Source of the DNA: Litorimonas sp964511495
GTDB taxonomy: Bacteria; Pseudomonadota; Alphaproteobacteria; Caulobacterales; Maricaulaceae
DNA: 46,976 bases
Direction of reading: 5' to 3'
NCBI GenBank assembly: GCA_964511495.1
Contig: CAZEFT010000022.1
Coordinates: forward strand, 1 to 46,976
Of the stretch, positions 33,701-41,498 are shown in pieces; positions within the stretch are counted from its first letter, which is position 1, and each line of letters opens with the position of its first letter. The translations under genes were made by a program, and so were the position numbers. A model generated the notes under the pieces. The model was not told where the DNA came from and did no database searches. It worked only from the letters and a program-made list of their open reading frames with translations.

Positions 33701-33826
33701 TTGTTTGCGCTCTTTGTGACGCTCTTCTTCGTTCCGGCTCTCTATGGGATTGGCGCGGATATCAGACGGTTCTTCGTTTATTTGATAAACGGGAAGCCAA
33801 GGGAAAAGTTTTGGCCTTACGCCTGA
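30722..33826 (+). CDS. RND efflux pump, inner-membrane permease
   Basis: 1034 residues, the normal size of an AcrB/HAE-type RND transporter. It starts with the usual MNQIVKWWASNPVAANLLMIICLLGG helix, has two large periplasmic loops and a second bundle ending in FGVLFALFVTLFFVPALYGI. The proton-relay pair of helix 4 is present as Asp399-Asp400 in GVIVDDAIIVGEA. It exports hydrophobic or amphiphilic compounds driven by the proton gradient, together with the translationally coupled adaptor (4-nt overlap). The divergent CzcA-type metal signature is not evident, so multidrug, lipid or bile-like substrates are more probable than metals. Confidence 0.92.
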   Translation: MNQIVKWWASNPVAANLLMIICLLGGLVSYIQIEREMEPYVEFPGAWTYVSWPGASPQDVEEQIIVRMEEALSEIEGIDRMWAFAGEGGGSVTVVGDNSTDEAKLMADVKRQIDSINAFPPAAEEPQINIFRSRDEMIRLAVSGDDTVSERELKRFAEKTRREVGLLGYVPSVDLFGVRGEEVSIEVSEDALRQYGLTLGEVAAAVRGTSVNASSGSVRTDVGNMQLRTRNQADTQADFEDIVIRQDENGAVIRVKDIATVIDGFEQVNLLATVNGKRTILVQVMSGPNMDLVKMSRNVSDYVKRIKDDMPEGITITEWENAEADYSGRINTIAKNFFTGLLLVCLTLMLFLRPKIALWVSVGIATAFAGGLALLPLFDVSFNMISTFAFLLVIGVIVDDAIIVGEAIHFKTEEGEVDLDAAVNGTGMVIKPVIFAVLTTMIFFAPWMYLSGGTSEFTRAISLVVILALAFSLIESLLILPAHLAHLKPVNPKSRIMRFQNKISESLMWVARSVYRPLISKALKRRYFTASLFIGFMILTVGLVSNGLVTSTFFPEGESDQIEIDVTLPEGTPYTRTLEVLKQIQDAEHELQEEIKAKDGNLIENWYTRSRDNNVLALVKLVPPETRVMKAKDAAERLRELIGEVPDAENINVNYQGGNNGPAIQYVLNAKEFDDLQAAADDLMAELRSYEGVFNVVNDMESASEEVQFDLKPGAESLGITTADVARQVRQGFFGEEVQRLPRDGEDVRVYVRYPSADRESLDFLKSIRIRTADGRELPLEAVADLRFEKGTNRILRRERQRAIVVSAEVASERAEEVRNKLNDEFFNTFEQIHPNVTRGNIGRSQEEARFQAELMTLLGIALLAAYVLVAVSFKSYAEPILILFAAIPFCYCGMIVGHLLFGTPMSVLSILGMFAAAGVAVNDNLVLLDYVHRLRDKGVAAADALVEAGTRRFRPILLTSLTTFVGLLPLLMERSLQAQWLIPIAISLAFGVLFALFVTLFFVPALYGIGADIRRFFVYLINGKPREKFWPYA

Positions 33827-33860
33827 TAAAGGGCGTAAACAATTTACAAGTCTGATAAGT

Positions 33861-33907
33861 ACAAACAGGCATTAACCCTGCATTGATTGTAGGTTAATGT
33901 CGTTTGT
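33861..33907. promoter_or_regulatory. Long imperfect dyad upstream of the 442-residue exported protein gene
   Basis: ACAAAC(33861)...CATTAACC (33870-33877) is mirrored by GGTTAATG (33892-33899)...GTTTGT (33902-33907), giving two nested inverted repeats around a 14-nt centre in the 149-bp gap after the RND gene. With no T-run it is more probably an operator or leader structure than a terminator. Confidence 0.4.
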
Positions 33908-33975
33908 GCCAAAAGACGTCATAAATTGATAAATATTCATCGAGTTGAGACCGTGAAACCAGGAAAGGAGGGACT

Positions 33976-35304
33976 ATGAGATATGTCATCTATGCACGTT
34001 TTCTGTGTCTTTTCGTCCTGACGTCTATCCTATTCGGCATCGTCAGTCCGGGTTTTGCTAAGACGCCTTTGAAAGCGCAGAATTTTGACACGACGGATTA
34101 CCGCGTGGCCGCTCAGGATGTTTTAGGCCCTGAATGGATGAGTGGTAAGTATCACGATGTTTACCCTTACGCGCTCTTGGAAGGGGATTTCCTACGATAC
34201 CAAATTCGAACCGAGGATGGTGACGTTACCATTAAGGGCACGCAGGATGTCCGCGTTTATATTTATGAACTTTACGCCACTGAAATTTTGCGGATGCGCT
34301 CAACGCCCGGAGTTGTTTTGGAATCTACCGGATCGCGCATGGTCAATTTGGTTAGGACACCTGTCAAAGTCGCCAAAGGACTAGGACGACGGGCGGAGGA
34401 TGTGCATTCACTGGGTGACGCTGCAATGTTTGTCCCCGAGCTGACGGTTGATGTCGCAGGCGGATTGTTGAAAGGGGTCGGAGAATTATTTGTCACGGGA
34501 GAACGGCTAACATCGAGTGTAGGCGGAACTAGATGTTCAGGCTTTCAATGTGTGAAAAAGGCCGGAAGTGATGTGTGGTCGGGAACGAACTCGCTCATGG
34601 GCAAACATAACGCCTCACGCAAAATACACAGTGAGTTTGGCACGGATCCACAAACCGAAAATAAAGATTACCGTTTTCAGGTTGACCGTATCGCCTATGC
34701 AGAAAGCTATATCGGCACTGCCGTTAAAATAGGCGTGGGGAATGCGGGTATTGAGGCTATCAGTCCCGTCATGCAGGGTGTCGGCTATTATAATAATGGT
34801 GAGTTTTTGTCGGGCTATGAGGATGCGCACCGTCAGCGTAATTTTGAGAAGGACCAGATTGAGAGCTGGGGCGAAGATCGTGTACGGATTGCGGCCTTTT
34901 ACAAAAGTAAGATTTTCACCAAATTGCAGAGGCGTGATTTTTTTAAGGCTTTAAATGCCATTCATGATGTTGAGATGAAACGCCGCCTCTTTGATGAAGC
35001 CTATTGGGCGCAGGACAGAGCCTCTGCACGCGCGCATCTTTCACGCGCGGAGCATATTGCAGTTATGTCAGAGCAGGGCAAAATTCTGGCTTTCGACAAT
35101 GCTGCTTATTACCCATCCTATAAAACTCGGTCCGCTATTCGTGTCACACCAATTTACGCAGATATGTTGCATGGCCCTCAGGCTTTATCTTTGCTTCATC
35201 GCGATGGATTGCAGCAGGAAGTCCATGTGATTGGCCGAGCGTCGAAAAGCTTTATTGAGCAAGCGCAAAGCCAAGGTATTAAAGTCCGGCAATTTCCTCG
35301 ATAG
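33976..35304 (+). CDS. Exported protein of unknown function
   Basis: 442 residues with a signal peptide (ARFLCLFVLTSILFGIVSPGFA) and a strong AAGGAGG before the ATG. I do not recognise the family. Visible features are a beta-rich start (LLEGDFLRYQIRTEDGDVTIKGTQDVRVYIYEL), a glycine/valine-rich amphipathic middle (VNLVRTPVKVAKGLGRRAEDVHSLGDAAMFVPELTVDVAGGLLKGVGELFV), two cysteines close together (TRCSGFQCVKK), a charged helical region (ERDFFKALNAIHD-like) and a basic C-terminus (GIKVRQFPR). The middle part could insert into or line a membrane. It stands alone: the RND operon ends 149 bp upstream and a bidirectional terminator follows. Confidence 0.6.
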   Translation: MRYVIYARFLCLFVLTSILFGIVSPGFAKTPLKAQNFDTTDYRVAAQDVLGPEWMSGKYHDVYPYALLEGDFLRYQIRTEDGDVTIKGTQDVRVYIYELYATEILRMRSTPGVVLESTGSRMVNLVRTPVKVAKGLGRRAEDVHSLGDAAMFVPELTVDVAGGLLKGVGELFVTGERLTSSVGGTRCSGFQCVKKAGSDVWSGTNSLMGKHNASRKIHSEFGTDPQTENKDYRFQVDRIAYAESYIGTAVKIGVGNAGIEAISPVMQGVGYYNNGEFLSGYEDAHRQRNFEKDQIESWGEDRVRIAAFYKSKIFTKLQRRDFFKALNAIHDVEMKRRLFDEAYWAQDRASARAHLSRAEHIAVMSEQGKILAFDNAAYYPSYKTRSAIRVTPIYADMLHGPQALSLLHRDGLQQEVHVIGRASKSFIEQAQSQGIKVRQFPR

Positions 35305-35372
35305 AGTGTCTTACATTGACCTTGGAATAAAACTGCGAGGCCTATCCTATACAAAAGAAAGTCATCCTACAA

Positions 35373-35398
35373 AAAAGCCCTCTTTGTAGAGGGCTTTT
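35373..35398. terminator. Bidirectional Rho-independent terminator
   Basis: AAAAGCCCTCT and AGAGGGCTTTT form a perfect 11-bp stem with a TTGT loop. A-runs on one side and T-runs on the other let it serve both convergent genes. Confidence 0.92.
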
Positions 35399-35431
35399 AA
35401 TCGCTTATGTCAAAATGACGGGGTGATGTGT

Positions 35432-36058
35432 TTACTTCATATATTTTTTAGGATCTGCATCTGGCCCCAAATTCATCACATAAAATGGGCCAAACTCGAC
35501 CGTCTGTTTTGCGTGGGCGAGATTGAAGTTCAGATTACTCTTCGGTGCCGAATAATCACGCCCGGCCTTTCCGGCAACGTTGTATAATTTCCATTCAGTG
35601 CCGAGATCGATCTGCTCTTCGAAAACAGAATCGTAAGGGTCAATATTACGTTGATAGGCCACCGTAATCTTCCCGGTTTCCTTACCCTTAGGTAGCTTCG
35701 CAGCCCGTGCCCAGAAAGAAACAAGGATGGTATCATCTTTTGCGACATCGGTGCTCATAGGAATACGTGTGGCAATATCCCAATGTTGGCGCTTGCTCTT
35801 TTTGACTTTGACTTGATAGGCCATCCCACCAGGGCCACCTTTTGCCTCGACCAATTGGCTTCTTTGATCCGGTCCTTCTGTCTTCCATTTGATGACATAA
35901 GGGTTGTTGATGAGTTTCCCAGGTAGGGTGGCATCGAGTGCCGCCAAGGCTTGCTGCATCTGCGCGTCTTCCGCGTCATTTGCGAGTGCGTGTGGAGCGG
36001 CCACAGCCAAAGAGATGAATAGCGCCGATGAGGTCGACGCGATGAAACGTTTAAACAT
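35432..36058 (-). CDS. Small exported protein, carbohydrate-binding-module-like
   Basis: 208 residues with a signal peptide (FIASTSSALFISLAVAAPHALA). The mature part has a jelly-roll-like strand pattern (VKKSKRQHWDIATRIPMSTDVAKDDTILVSFWARAAKLP, KITVAYQRNIDPYDSVFEEQIDLGTEWKLYNVAGKAG, FNLAHAKQTVEFGPFYVMNLGP). The FWARA, W..Y and FGPFYV positions resemble CBM4/9-type modules that often accompany xylanases, but no catalytic domain is present. It may bind a sugar polymer in the periplasm or at the surface. Its promoter contains a LacI-type palindrome shared with the TonB-dependent receptor at 43370, which supports a role in the same uptake system. Confidence 0.65.
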   Translation of the reverse strand: MFKRFIASTSSALFISLAVAAPHALANDAEDAQMQQALAALDATLPGKLINNPYVIKWKTEGPDQRSQLVEAKGGPGGMAYQVKVKKSKRQHWDIATRIPMSTDVAKDDTILVSFWARAAKLPKGKETGKITVAYQRNIDPYDSVFEEQIDLGTEWKLYNVAGKAGRDYSAPKSNLNFNLAHAKQTVEFGPFYVMNLGPDADPKKYMK

Positions 36059-36090
36059 AAGCTAATCCCCTGATTTTGTGTTATGACGCA

Positions 36091-36120
36091 ATTTAACGGC
36101 GAATAGACAGCGCTGTCAAT
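36091..36120 (-). promoter_or_regulatory. Promoter overlapped by LacI-type operator
   Basis: On the minus strand TTGACA (complement of 36114-36119), a 17-bp spacer and TTAAAT (complement of 36091-36096) form a promoter for the exported protein. The palindrome GACAGCGCTGTC (36106-36117) covers the -35 and spacer, a repressor-type arrangement. The same core occurs at 43219-43238. Confidence 0.72.
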
Positions 36121-36225
36121 TTATCTTCACAGTCTTTCCTATGAGCGCGCGCTCCGTTCAGAGAGCGTTCAGCTTACAAAAGAGGGACGTTTGTCAGTTG
36201 TGGGGGCTGATGAAATGGTGTCGGA

Positions 36226-36924
36226 TTAGCCTAGAATAGAGGCGAGATAATCAACCTGTTCGTCAATTTCCTTTTCAAACTCGCACTTCCGACACTTCTT
36301 TTGAAGACTTTTCAGCTTGCGAAATTGTGATTTCGCTTTGTCTTTATTACCGTCCTGATACTCTAAAAGGGCGAGGCGAAAATAAGCGTCATAAATGGAC
36401 TTGCGATGAACGGTAGCGCTTTTAAATGATTTTTTTGCGTCTTCGAATTTACCGAGTTTAATTTGCGATAAGCCCGTCATGTAAAGTTGGAAACCACGAT
36501 CAGCACAAGTGCGTTCGGGAGCGGATTTATCTTTTTGGAAATCCGTAGAATTGACATTGGCTGTTGGAGCAACAGTTGGCGTAGTCGGAACAAACGCTCC
36601 GCCTTGACCCCCTGCTGGTTGAGACGGCGTATCTGCTGCTGTGCCGACGTCTGCCCGTAATGTGCTATCGCGGGCATCTTCGACCCCTGAACGGAAATTA
36701 CGCGTTGCGCGTAAGGCGCAAAAAGCGTTCTTTTTAAATTCGATTTCGGCTGTTTTGAAATCACCAGACAGATAGGCCGACATGGCCCGATCTGTACGGA
36801 TAGTTCCTTGAGAAATAACTTCATCCACGGGTTCAGCTTGCTTTTTCTCGCTCTCTTGAGCAAAGGCCGGAGCGCCAGAGATAACTGCGAAAGCCAAAAG
36901 GGATAAAAGACCAGATTTTAACAT
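36226..36924 (-). CDS. Exported TPR-like protein downstream of the halogenase genes
   Basis: 232 residues from ATG 36924 (a TTG 12 bases upstream is possible). The signal peptide is MLKSGLLSLLAFAVISGAPAFAQ. The start of the mature protein, EPVDEVISQGTIRTDRAM, resembles the N-terminal segment of the TonB-dependent receptors (EEPDEIISTG, PTDEVITAG). A TPR-like pair follows (AMSAYLSGDFKTAEIEFKKNAF), then a low-complexity Pro/Thr/Gly linker, then two more repeats (GLSQIKLGKFEDAKKSFKSATVH, DAYFRLALLEYQDGNKDKAKSQFRKLKSL) and a CRKC motif. It follows the last halogenase gene by 77 bp and may share its transcript. It is probably a periplasmic scaffold. Confidence 0.7.
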   Translation of the reverse strand: MLKSGLLSLLAFAVISGAPAFAQESEKKQAEPVDEVISQGTIRTDRAMSAYLSGDFKTAEIEFKKNAFCALRATRNFRSGVEDARDSTLRADVGTAADTPSQPAGGQGGAFVPTTPTVAPTANVNSTDFQKDKSAPERTCADRGFQLYMTGLSQIKLGKFEDAKKSFKSATVHRKSIYDAYFRLALLEYQDGNKDKAKSQFRKLKSLQKKCRKCEFEKEIDEQVDYLASILG

Positions 36925-37001
36925 GTTACAATCCAATTTAATTCGACCATTATCTCATACAGGAATTATTTAATTTTATCAAATATCCTCTTTGTAAGAT
37001 T

Positions 37002-38516
37002 TTACCCCAAATTTGCTTTGCAATGACGATCTATGAATGTTTGATGCGACGGGATTTGCGCAAGGCAAGCTTGTGTCACGGTTTCCAATTGGGTCATGCG
37101 TTGTTGCAGAACATCATCTGGTAAAGAGTCAGCCATAGGGTGATAGGAACGGGGCGTTATGCCCTGACCATGTAAGACGGCCAGCCAGCTCGTCTCGCCA
37201 AAAATTTCATTATCGTGGCGGTAAACCCGTGCATTGTCTTTATAGAGCGCAAGACGCTCTACGAGCGTGTCAGGAATTTCCATTGTACGGCAATAATTCC
37301 AAAAGGGCGTGTCATCACGTTCGGTCGCATAATAATGCAGGATGAGAAAATCACGTACTTGCTCATATTCGGTGCGTGTACGCGCATTGAAATGCTCAAT
37401 ATTTGCTTTCGAGAAAGTCTTGTCCGGAAAGCTGGCCATTAACCGCGCAATAGCCGTTTGGATGAGGTGAATGGAAGTCGATTCCAACGGCTCCAAAAAG
37501 CCTGCAGCTAACCCTAATGAGACAACATTTTTATTCCAGGTTTTTTTACGAATCCCGGTGGTAAAGCGTAGAAAGTTCGGCTCGGAGATTGGCTTGCCTT
37601 CAATGCCATCATTCAACGTTTTCAAGGCCTCTTCATCACTAATGAATTCAGAACAATAAACATGGCCGTTCCCAACACGTGATTGTAATGGAATGCGCCA
37701 TTGCCACCCGGCACTTTTGGCTGTTGCTCGTGTATAGGGCAGGGGCTCACCGACTGACTCGCTCGCTCGCGCTATGGCGCGATTACAAGGCAGGTATGCA
37801 CTCCAATCATCATAGCCTGTTTGGAGGTTCTGCTCGATAAGCAGGCCGCGAAAGCCTGAGCAATCAATAAATAGATCGCCTTCATAACGGGATCCATTTT
37901 CCAAACCCACGGACTCTATATGGCCGGTTTCGGGATTTTGTTTGGCATCTGTAATGCGGCCTTCAATCCGTTTGGCTCCCCGCCCTTCTGCAAAGTTTCG
38001 CATGAATTTCGCATAGAGGGAGGCGTCAAATTGAAAGGCGTAGACGATTGAATTTAAAGGAGAATTTTTAAGGTTCATGTCAGGGCGTTGAAATTTACCT
38101 TCCTGCGCCGCGAGTATTTGCAAACAATAATCATCCAGAGACTGGCTCTTACCCATCCGGTTGTAACGATGCCAAAAATGGTGGAAACGTATGCCATCCA
38201 TAGGCAGGCCATAATCACCAAAGGGGTGGATATAACGCTCCCCCTTTCGGCCCCAATCAACAAATTCAATGCCTAATTTAAAGGTCGCATTTGTCTTTTT
38301 GACAAACTCATTTTCATCCAAACCAAGCAAATTATTGAAATATGTGATGTGAGGTATTGTGGCTTCGCCGACCCCGACTGTGCCGATGGCCTCCGATTCA
38401 ATCAAAGAAATCGATATGTCTTTATCGGTGATAAGGCGAGATAATCCGGCCGCCGCCATCCACCCCGCAGTGCCGCCGCCGACAATAACAATATTTCTGA
38501 TTTTTTGATCTTGCAT
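37002..38516 (-). CDS. Flavin-dependent tryptophan halogenase family protein (copy D)
   Basis: 504 residues, normal for the PrnA/RebH family. The FAD site GGGTAGW is at 13-19, GVGEATIP at 48-55, the catalytic Lys80 (ATFKLGIEF), the WxWxIP signature at W271-W273-P276 and the catalytic Glu345 (PLESTSIHLIQ). Positions nearly equal PrnA's Lys79, Trp272/Trp274 and Glu346, so halogenating chemistry via HOCl is possible. It would need FADH2 from a separate reductase, and none is encoded here. It is the fourth of four consecutive paralogues (24-bp gap to copy C). In this setting the substrate need not be tryptophan. Confidence 0.9.
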   Translation of the reverse strand: MQDQKIRNIVIVGGGTAGWMAAAGLSRLITDKDISISLIESEAIGTVGVGEATIPHITYFNNLLGLDENEFVKKTNATFKLGIEFVDWGRKGERYIHPFGDYGLPMDGIRFHHFWHRYNRMGKSQSLDDYCLQILAAQEGKFQRPDMNLKNSPLNSIVYAFQFDASLYAKFMRNFAEGRGAKRIEGRITDAKQNPETGHIESVGLENGSRYEGDLFIDCSGFRGLLIEQNLQTGYDDWSAYLPCNRAIARASESVGEPLPYTRATAKSAGWQWRIPLQSRVGNGHVYCSEFISDEEALKTLNDGIEGKPISEPNFLRFTTGIRKKTWNKNVVSLGLAAGFLEPLESTSIHLIQTAIARLMASFPDKTFSKANIEHFNARTRTEYEQVRDFLILHYYATERDDTPFWNYCRTMEIPDTLVERLALYKDNARVYRHDNEIFGETSWLAVLHGQGITPRSYHPMADSLPDDVLQQRMTQLETVTQACLAQIPSHQTFIDRHCKANLG

Positions 38517-38540
38517 GATGGTTTCAGAGTTAGATTTTAT

Positions 38541-40058
38541 TTAATGGGCTGTTGCGCCATATTGCTTGAGATAATCTTCATGCTTTGGCATTTTTTGCGT
38601 CGTTTGAACCATGGCTTGGTGCATAGAATTTAAACTGTGCTGTACTTGCTCAATGGGCAATCCGGCAACAATCGGATCATAGCTTTGAGGCAGCAGGTTC
38701 TGCCCCAGACCAACGGCAACCCAACTGGGTTTAGAAAAGAGTTCATCATCAAAAGGAAAGACGCGCCCGGCCTCTTTGAACAGCTCTAATTTATGCTTCA
38801 AACTGTCGGGAATTTCCATCGTCCGGCAATAATTCCAGAACTCACTGTCATCGCGTTGCGTTGCGACATAATGCAGAAGGATAAAGTCGCGTACTTGGTC
38901 AAATTCCTTCTGCATTTGCCGATTATATTCCGTACGAACAATGTCGGAGCCACCTGCCGTCGGAAAGAGGCTGATAAAACGACTAATTCCCATTTGAATG
39001 AGATAAAGTGAGGTTGACTCCAGAGGCTCTAAAAAGCCTGCAGAGAGACCAACCGCAATACAGTTTTTATTCCAATAAGAGTCACGGCACCCTGTTTTAA
39101 ATTTAATTTTTCTTGGCTCACCCAAAGCTTCACTGTCAAGATTATCTAATAAAATCTGGATGGCCGCATCATCATCCATATATTGGCTTGAGTAAATATG
39201 ACCATTTCCGGTGCGGGTTTGGGTCGGGATACGCCATTGCCATCCCGCGCTATGGGCCGTGGCTTTTGTGTAAGGGATTAGCGGACCTTTGCGTTCACTT
39301 GCAACGGTTTGGGCTGTGTCACAGGGTAGCCAGTGGCTCCAATCTTTGAAACCCGTTCGAAGGGTTTTCTCCGTCAGGAGAGAACGAAACCCTGTGCAGT
39401 CAAAGAAAAAATCACCATCAATGCTGTCTCCTGATTCCAATATCAGACGTGAAATCTCTCCGCTCTCTGCGTCTTGCTTGATCTCTTTTACAATCCCTTC
39501 ATGGCGGGTGACACCACGCTTTTCAGAATAACCGCGCAGATATTTTGCATAGAGCGTCGCATCAATATGATAGGCGTAACGCAGATGAGAAAGAATAGAG
39601 CGCGGATCATTATTGGGCCTGATGAAACGATGCTGTTTCGCCGCGATGGAGGATATGCTGTAAGCCTGCAGGGGGGCAGTATTGCCATGGGCTTTGGCAT
39701 GAAGCCAATATTGGTGGAAATCAATGCCCTGCATATCCACGCCGATACTCCCGAATGGGTGGATGTAAGCGTCGCCCTTTTGCCCCCAATTAATAAACTC
39801 AATACCCAATTTAATGGTGCCATTGGTGGCCTTGAGGAATTCGGCCTCATTAATGCCTAAAAGGGCGTTGAAGTTAATAATATCAGGAATAGTGGCTTCG
39901 CCCACACCAATCGTGCCAATTTTATCTGATTCAACGACTGTTATCGAAATAGGGTGCGAACTGAGCATGCTGGATAAAGCGGCGGCTGTCATCCAGCCGG
40001 CGGAACCGCCCCCGACGATTACAATGTTTTTCAAACTTGGCTTTTGTCCGTTACCCAT
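38541..40058 (-). CDS. Flavin-dependent tryptophan halogenase family protein (copy C)
   Basis: 505 residues with an intact set of halogenase motifs: GGGSAGW (16-22), GVGEATIP, Lys83 (TIKLGIEF), WQWRIP and Glu347 (PLESTSLYLIQ). It is more diverged from copies A and D than these are from each other; for example, its substrate-side region reads GSIGVDMQGIDFHQYW where A and D have GDYGxPxDGIxFHHFW. Different substrate recognition is therefore likely. Its start overlaps the end of copy B by 8 nt, so the two are translationally coupled. Confidence 0.9.
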   Translation of the reverse strand: MGNGQKPSLKNIVIVGGGSAGWMTAAALSSMLSSHPISITVVESDKIGTIGVGEATIPDIINFNALLGINEAEFLKATNGTIKLGIEFINWGQKGDAYIHPFGSIGVDMQGIDFHQYWLHAKAHGNTAPLQAYSISSIAAKQHRFIRPNNDPRSILSHLRYAYHIDATLYAKYLRGYSEKRGVTRHEGIVKEIKQDAESGEISRLILESGDSIDGDFFFDCTGFRSLLTEKTLRTGFKDWSHWLPCDTAQTVASERKGPLIPYTKATAHSAGWQWRIPTQTRTGNGHIYSSQYMDDDAAIQILLDNLDSEALGEPRKIKFKTGCRDSYWNKNCIAVGLSAGFLEPLESTSLYLIQMGISRFISLFPTAGGSDIVRTEYNRQMQKEFDQVRDFILLHYVATQRDDSEFWNYCRTMEIPDSLKHKLELFKEAGRVFPFDDELFSKPSWVAVGLGQNLLPQSYDPIVAGLPIEQVQHSLNSMHQAMVQTTQKMPKHEDYLKQYGATAH

Positions 40059-41493
40059 GTTTTTCTTTCAAATATTTCAGCAAGCCTGTCATGTAAGTCT
40101 GATGGGGCGGCATTTTTTTTGCTATCTGACTTATGGCCTGTCGCATTTGGGCAAGGCGTTGTGCCATGGCGGCGTTCGGAATGCGGTCAGCCAAGGGATC
40201 ATAACGCTGTGGCTCGCGCCCTAAACCAAAATGCAGCATAGCCCAGTCTTCTGCACTGAACGGTTCATAATCGTAAGAGACAAAAATGCCGCGGCTTTCA
40301 AATTGTGTGATTTTTTGTTTTAGTTTTGTATCTATAGCCTCGGCACAAGCCGCGTCCCAATAAGAACCTTGCGATGAAGGTTCGTTGGTTTCATCAAAAA
40401 ACGCGCGGTGGAATAGGGCGGCATGGTCATAATCATCCGCAAAACGTCGGTTATATTCTCTTTGTTCAACCGACATGTCAGGCGATATAGGCAGAAGTTC
40501 TAAAAGGCGTTCTATATCGCGTTGTAATCCCATAAGAGGCGCCGGGGTCAGGGGTTCCAATAAGGCCGCGCCATGTCCGATGGTCACACAATTTCCACGC
40601 CACGCCTTTTCTGAACGTCCAATCTTGGCCGAGACGCCATCATGGCTCGCGTCTTGATGTAAGGACAATTTATATTTTTTCCCCTGCAAAGGCGTCATGG
40701 CCATCCACCCTGAATCCGTTGCCGTGAGTGTGCGACAGACACCCTCTAGTACATCCATCGGCTCAATTGCCTCTGCCGCAAATAATCGACGGCTCCCCAA
40801 CCATGGGTTTGGGGCCGACAACGAAGTGTCTTGTCTGCCGCAATCAATAAAGAGGTCTGCCTCTATCGTCTCGCCCCCTTCCAAAGTGATTGAGGTGATG
40901 TGATTTTCATGACGATTTACATGTGTCAGTTCGCCCGTGATATGTTTGATATCGCTGTCTTTCAATCTGTCAGACAGCCAATTCGACCAATCTGAGGGCA
41001 AAAAGTGATAGCCATATTCGACCGCAGCAAGAGGGATTTTTTGACCTTCAGGTGGGTGCGCAAAGACACCTCTCTTAGCGGCTTCGACAGACATAATGTG
41101 ATCGGCGAAGTTTAAAGAGGGAACGGCTCCGTTAGAGAGCTTCTTGATATAATGGTGAAACCCTACCGTGCCAAATAAGGGGAGGGGAATATGAAAACTT
41201 TGTATCCACTCTCTTTTATCGGGTCCCCAAGCTTTATAATGCGTGCCCAAAGAGAAAGAGGACGATGTCTTCAGCAAAACATCAGGCTCGGTTAGCCCGA
41301 TTTTTAAAAAGAAATCATATATGGAGGGTGATGTGACCGAGCCATAAAACAGATCTTGCGAAGAAGCGCTTTTATGTCCCACCAAAACAAGTGTCACATT
41401 GCTCGGCAAAGCATGCCGCAGAGCGGTCGCCGTCAAAAGTCCGGCGAGACCGTTTCCATATATGGCAATCCTATTCAAAACTTTATCTGTCAT
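40051..41493 (-). CDS. Degenerate halogenase-family flavoprotein (copy B)
   Basis: 480 residues, clearly homologous to its neighbours (GNGLAGL dinucleotide-binding loop at 13-19, FHHYIKKL, LFIDCGR, GHGAALLEPL, DYDHAALFHRAFF, PQRYDPLADRIPN). The catalytic features are gone: GVGEATIP is replaced by YGSVTSPS, the Lys position is Ser81 (SFSLGTHY), WxWxIP reads WMAMTP and the Glu of PLEST is lost (PLTPAPLMG). FAD binding may persist but halogenation is unlikely. The frame is open over full length with ordinary start and stop, so it is a kept, diverged protein rather than a pseudogene. It could be a partner subunit or a different oxidoreductase. It starts 5 bp after copy A. Confidence 0.85.
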   Translation of the reverse strand: MTDKVLNRIAIYGNGLAGLLTATALRHALPSNVTLVLVGHKSASSQDLFYGSVTSPSIYDFFLKIGLTEPDVLLKTSSSFSLGTHYKAWGPDKREWIQSFHIPLPLFGTVGFHHYIKKLSNGAVPSLNFADHIMSVEAAKRGVFAHPPEGQKIPLAAVEYGYHFLPSDWSNWLSDRLKDSDIKHITGELTHVNRHENHITSITLEGGETIEADLFIDCGRQDTSLSAPNPWLGSRRLFAAEAIEPMDVLEGVCRTLTATDSGWMAMTPLQGKKYKLSLHQDASHDGVSAKIGRSEKAWRGNCVTIGHGAALLEPLTPAPLMGLQRDIERLLELLPISPDMSVEQREYNRRFADDYDHAALFHRAFFDETNEPSSQGSYWDAACAEAIDTKLKQKITQFESRGIFVSYDYEPFSAEDWAMLHFGLGREPQRYDPLADRIPNAAMAQRLAQMRQAISQIAKKMPPHQTYMTGLLKYLKEKHG

Positions 41494-41498
41494 CTAAT

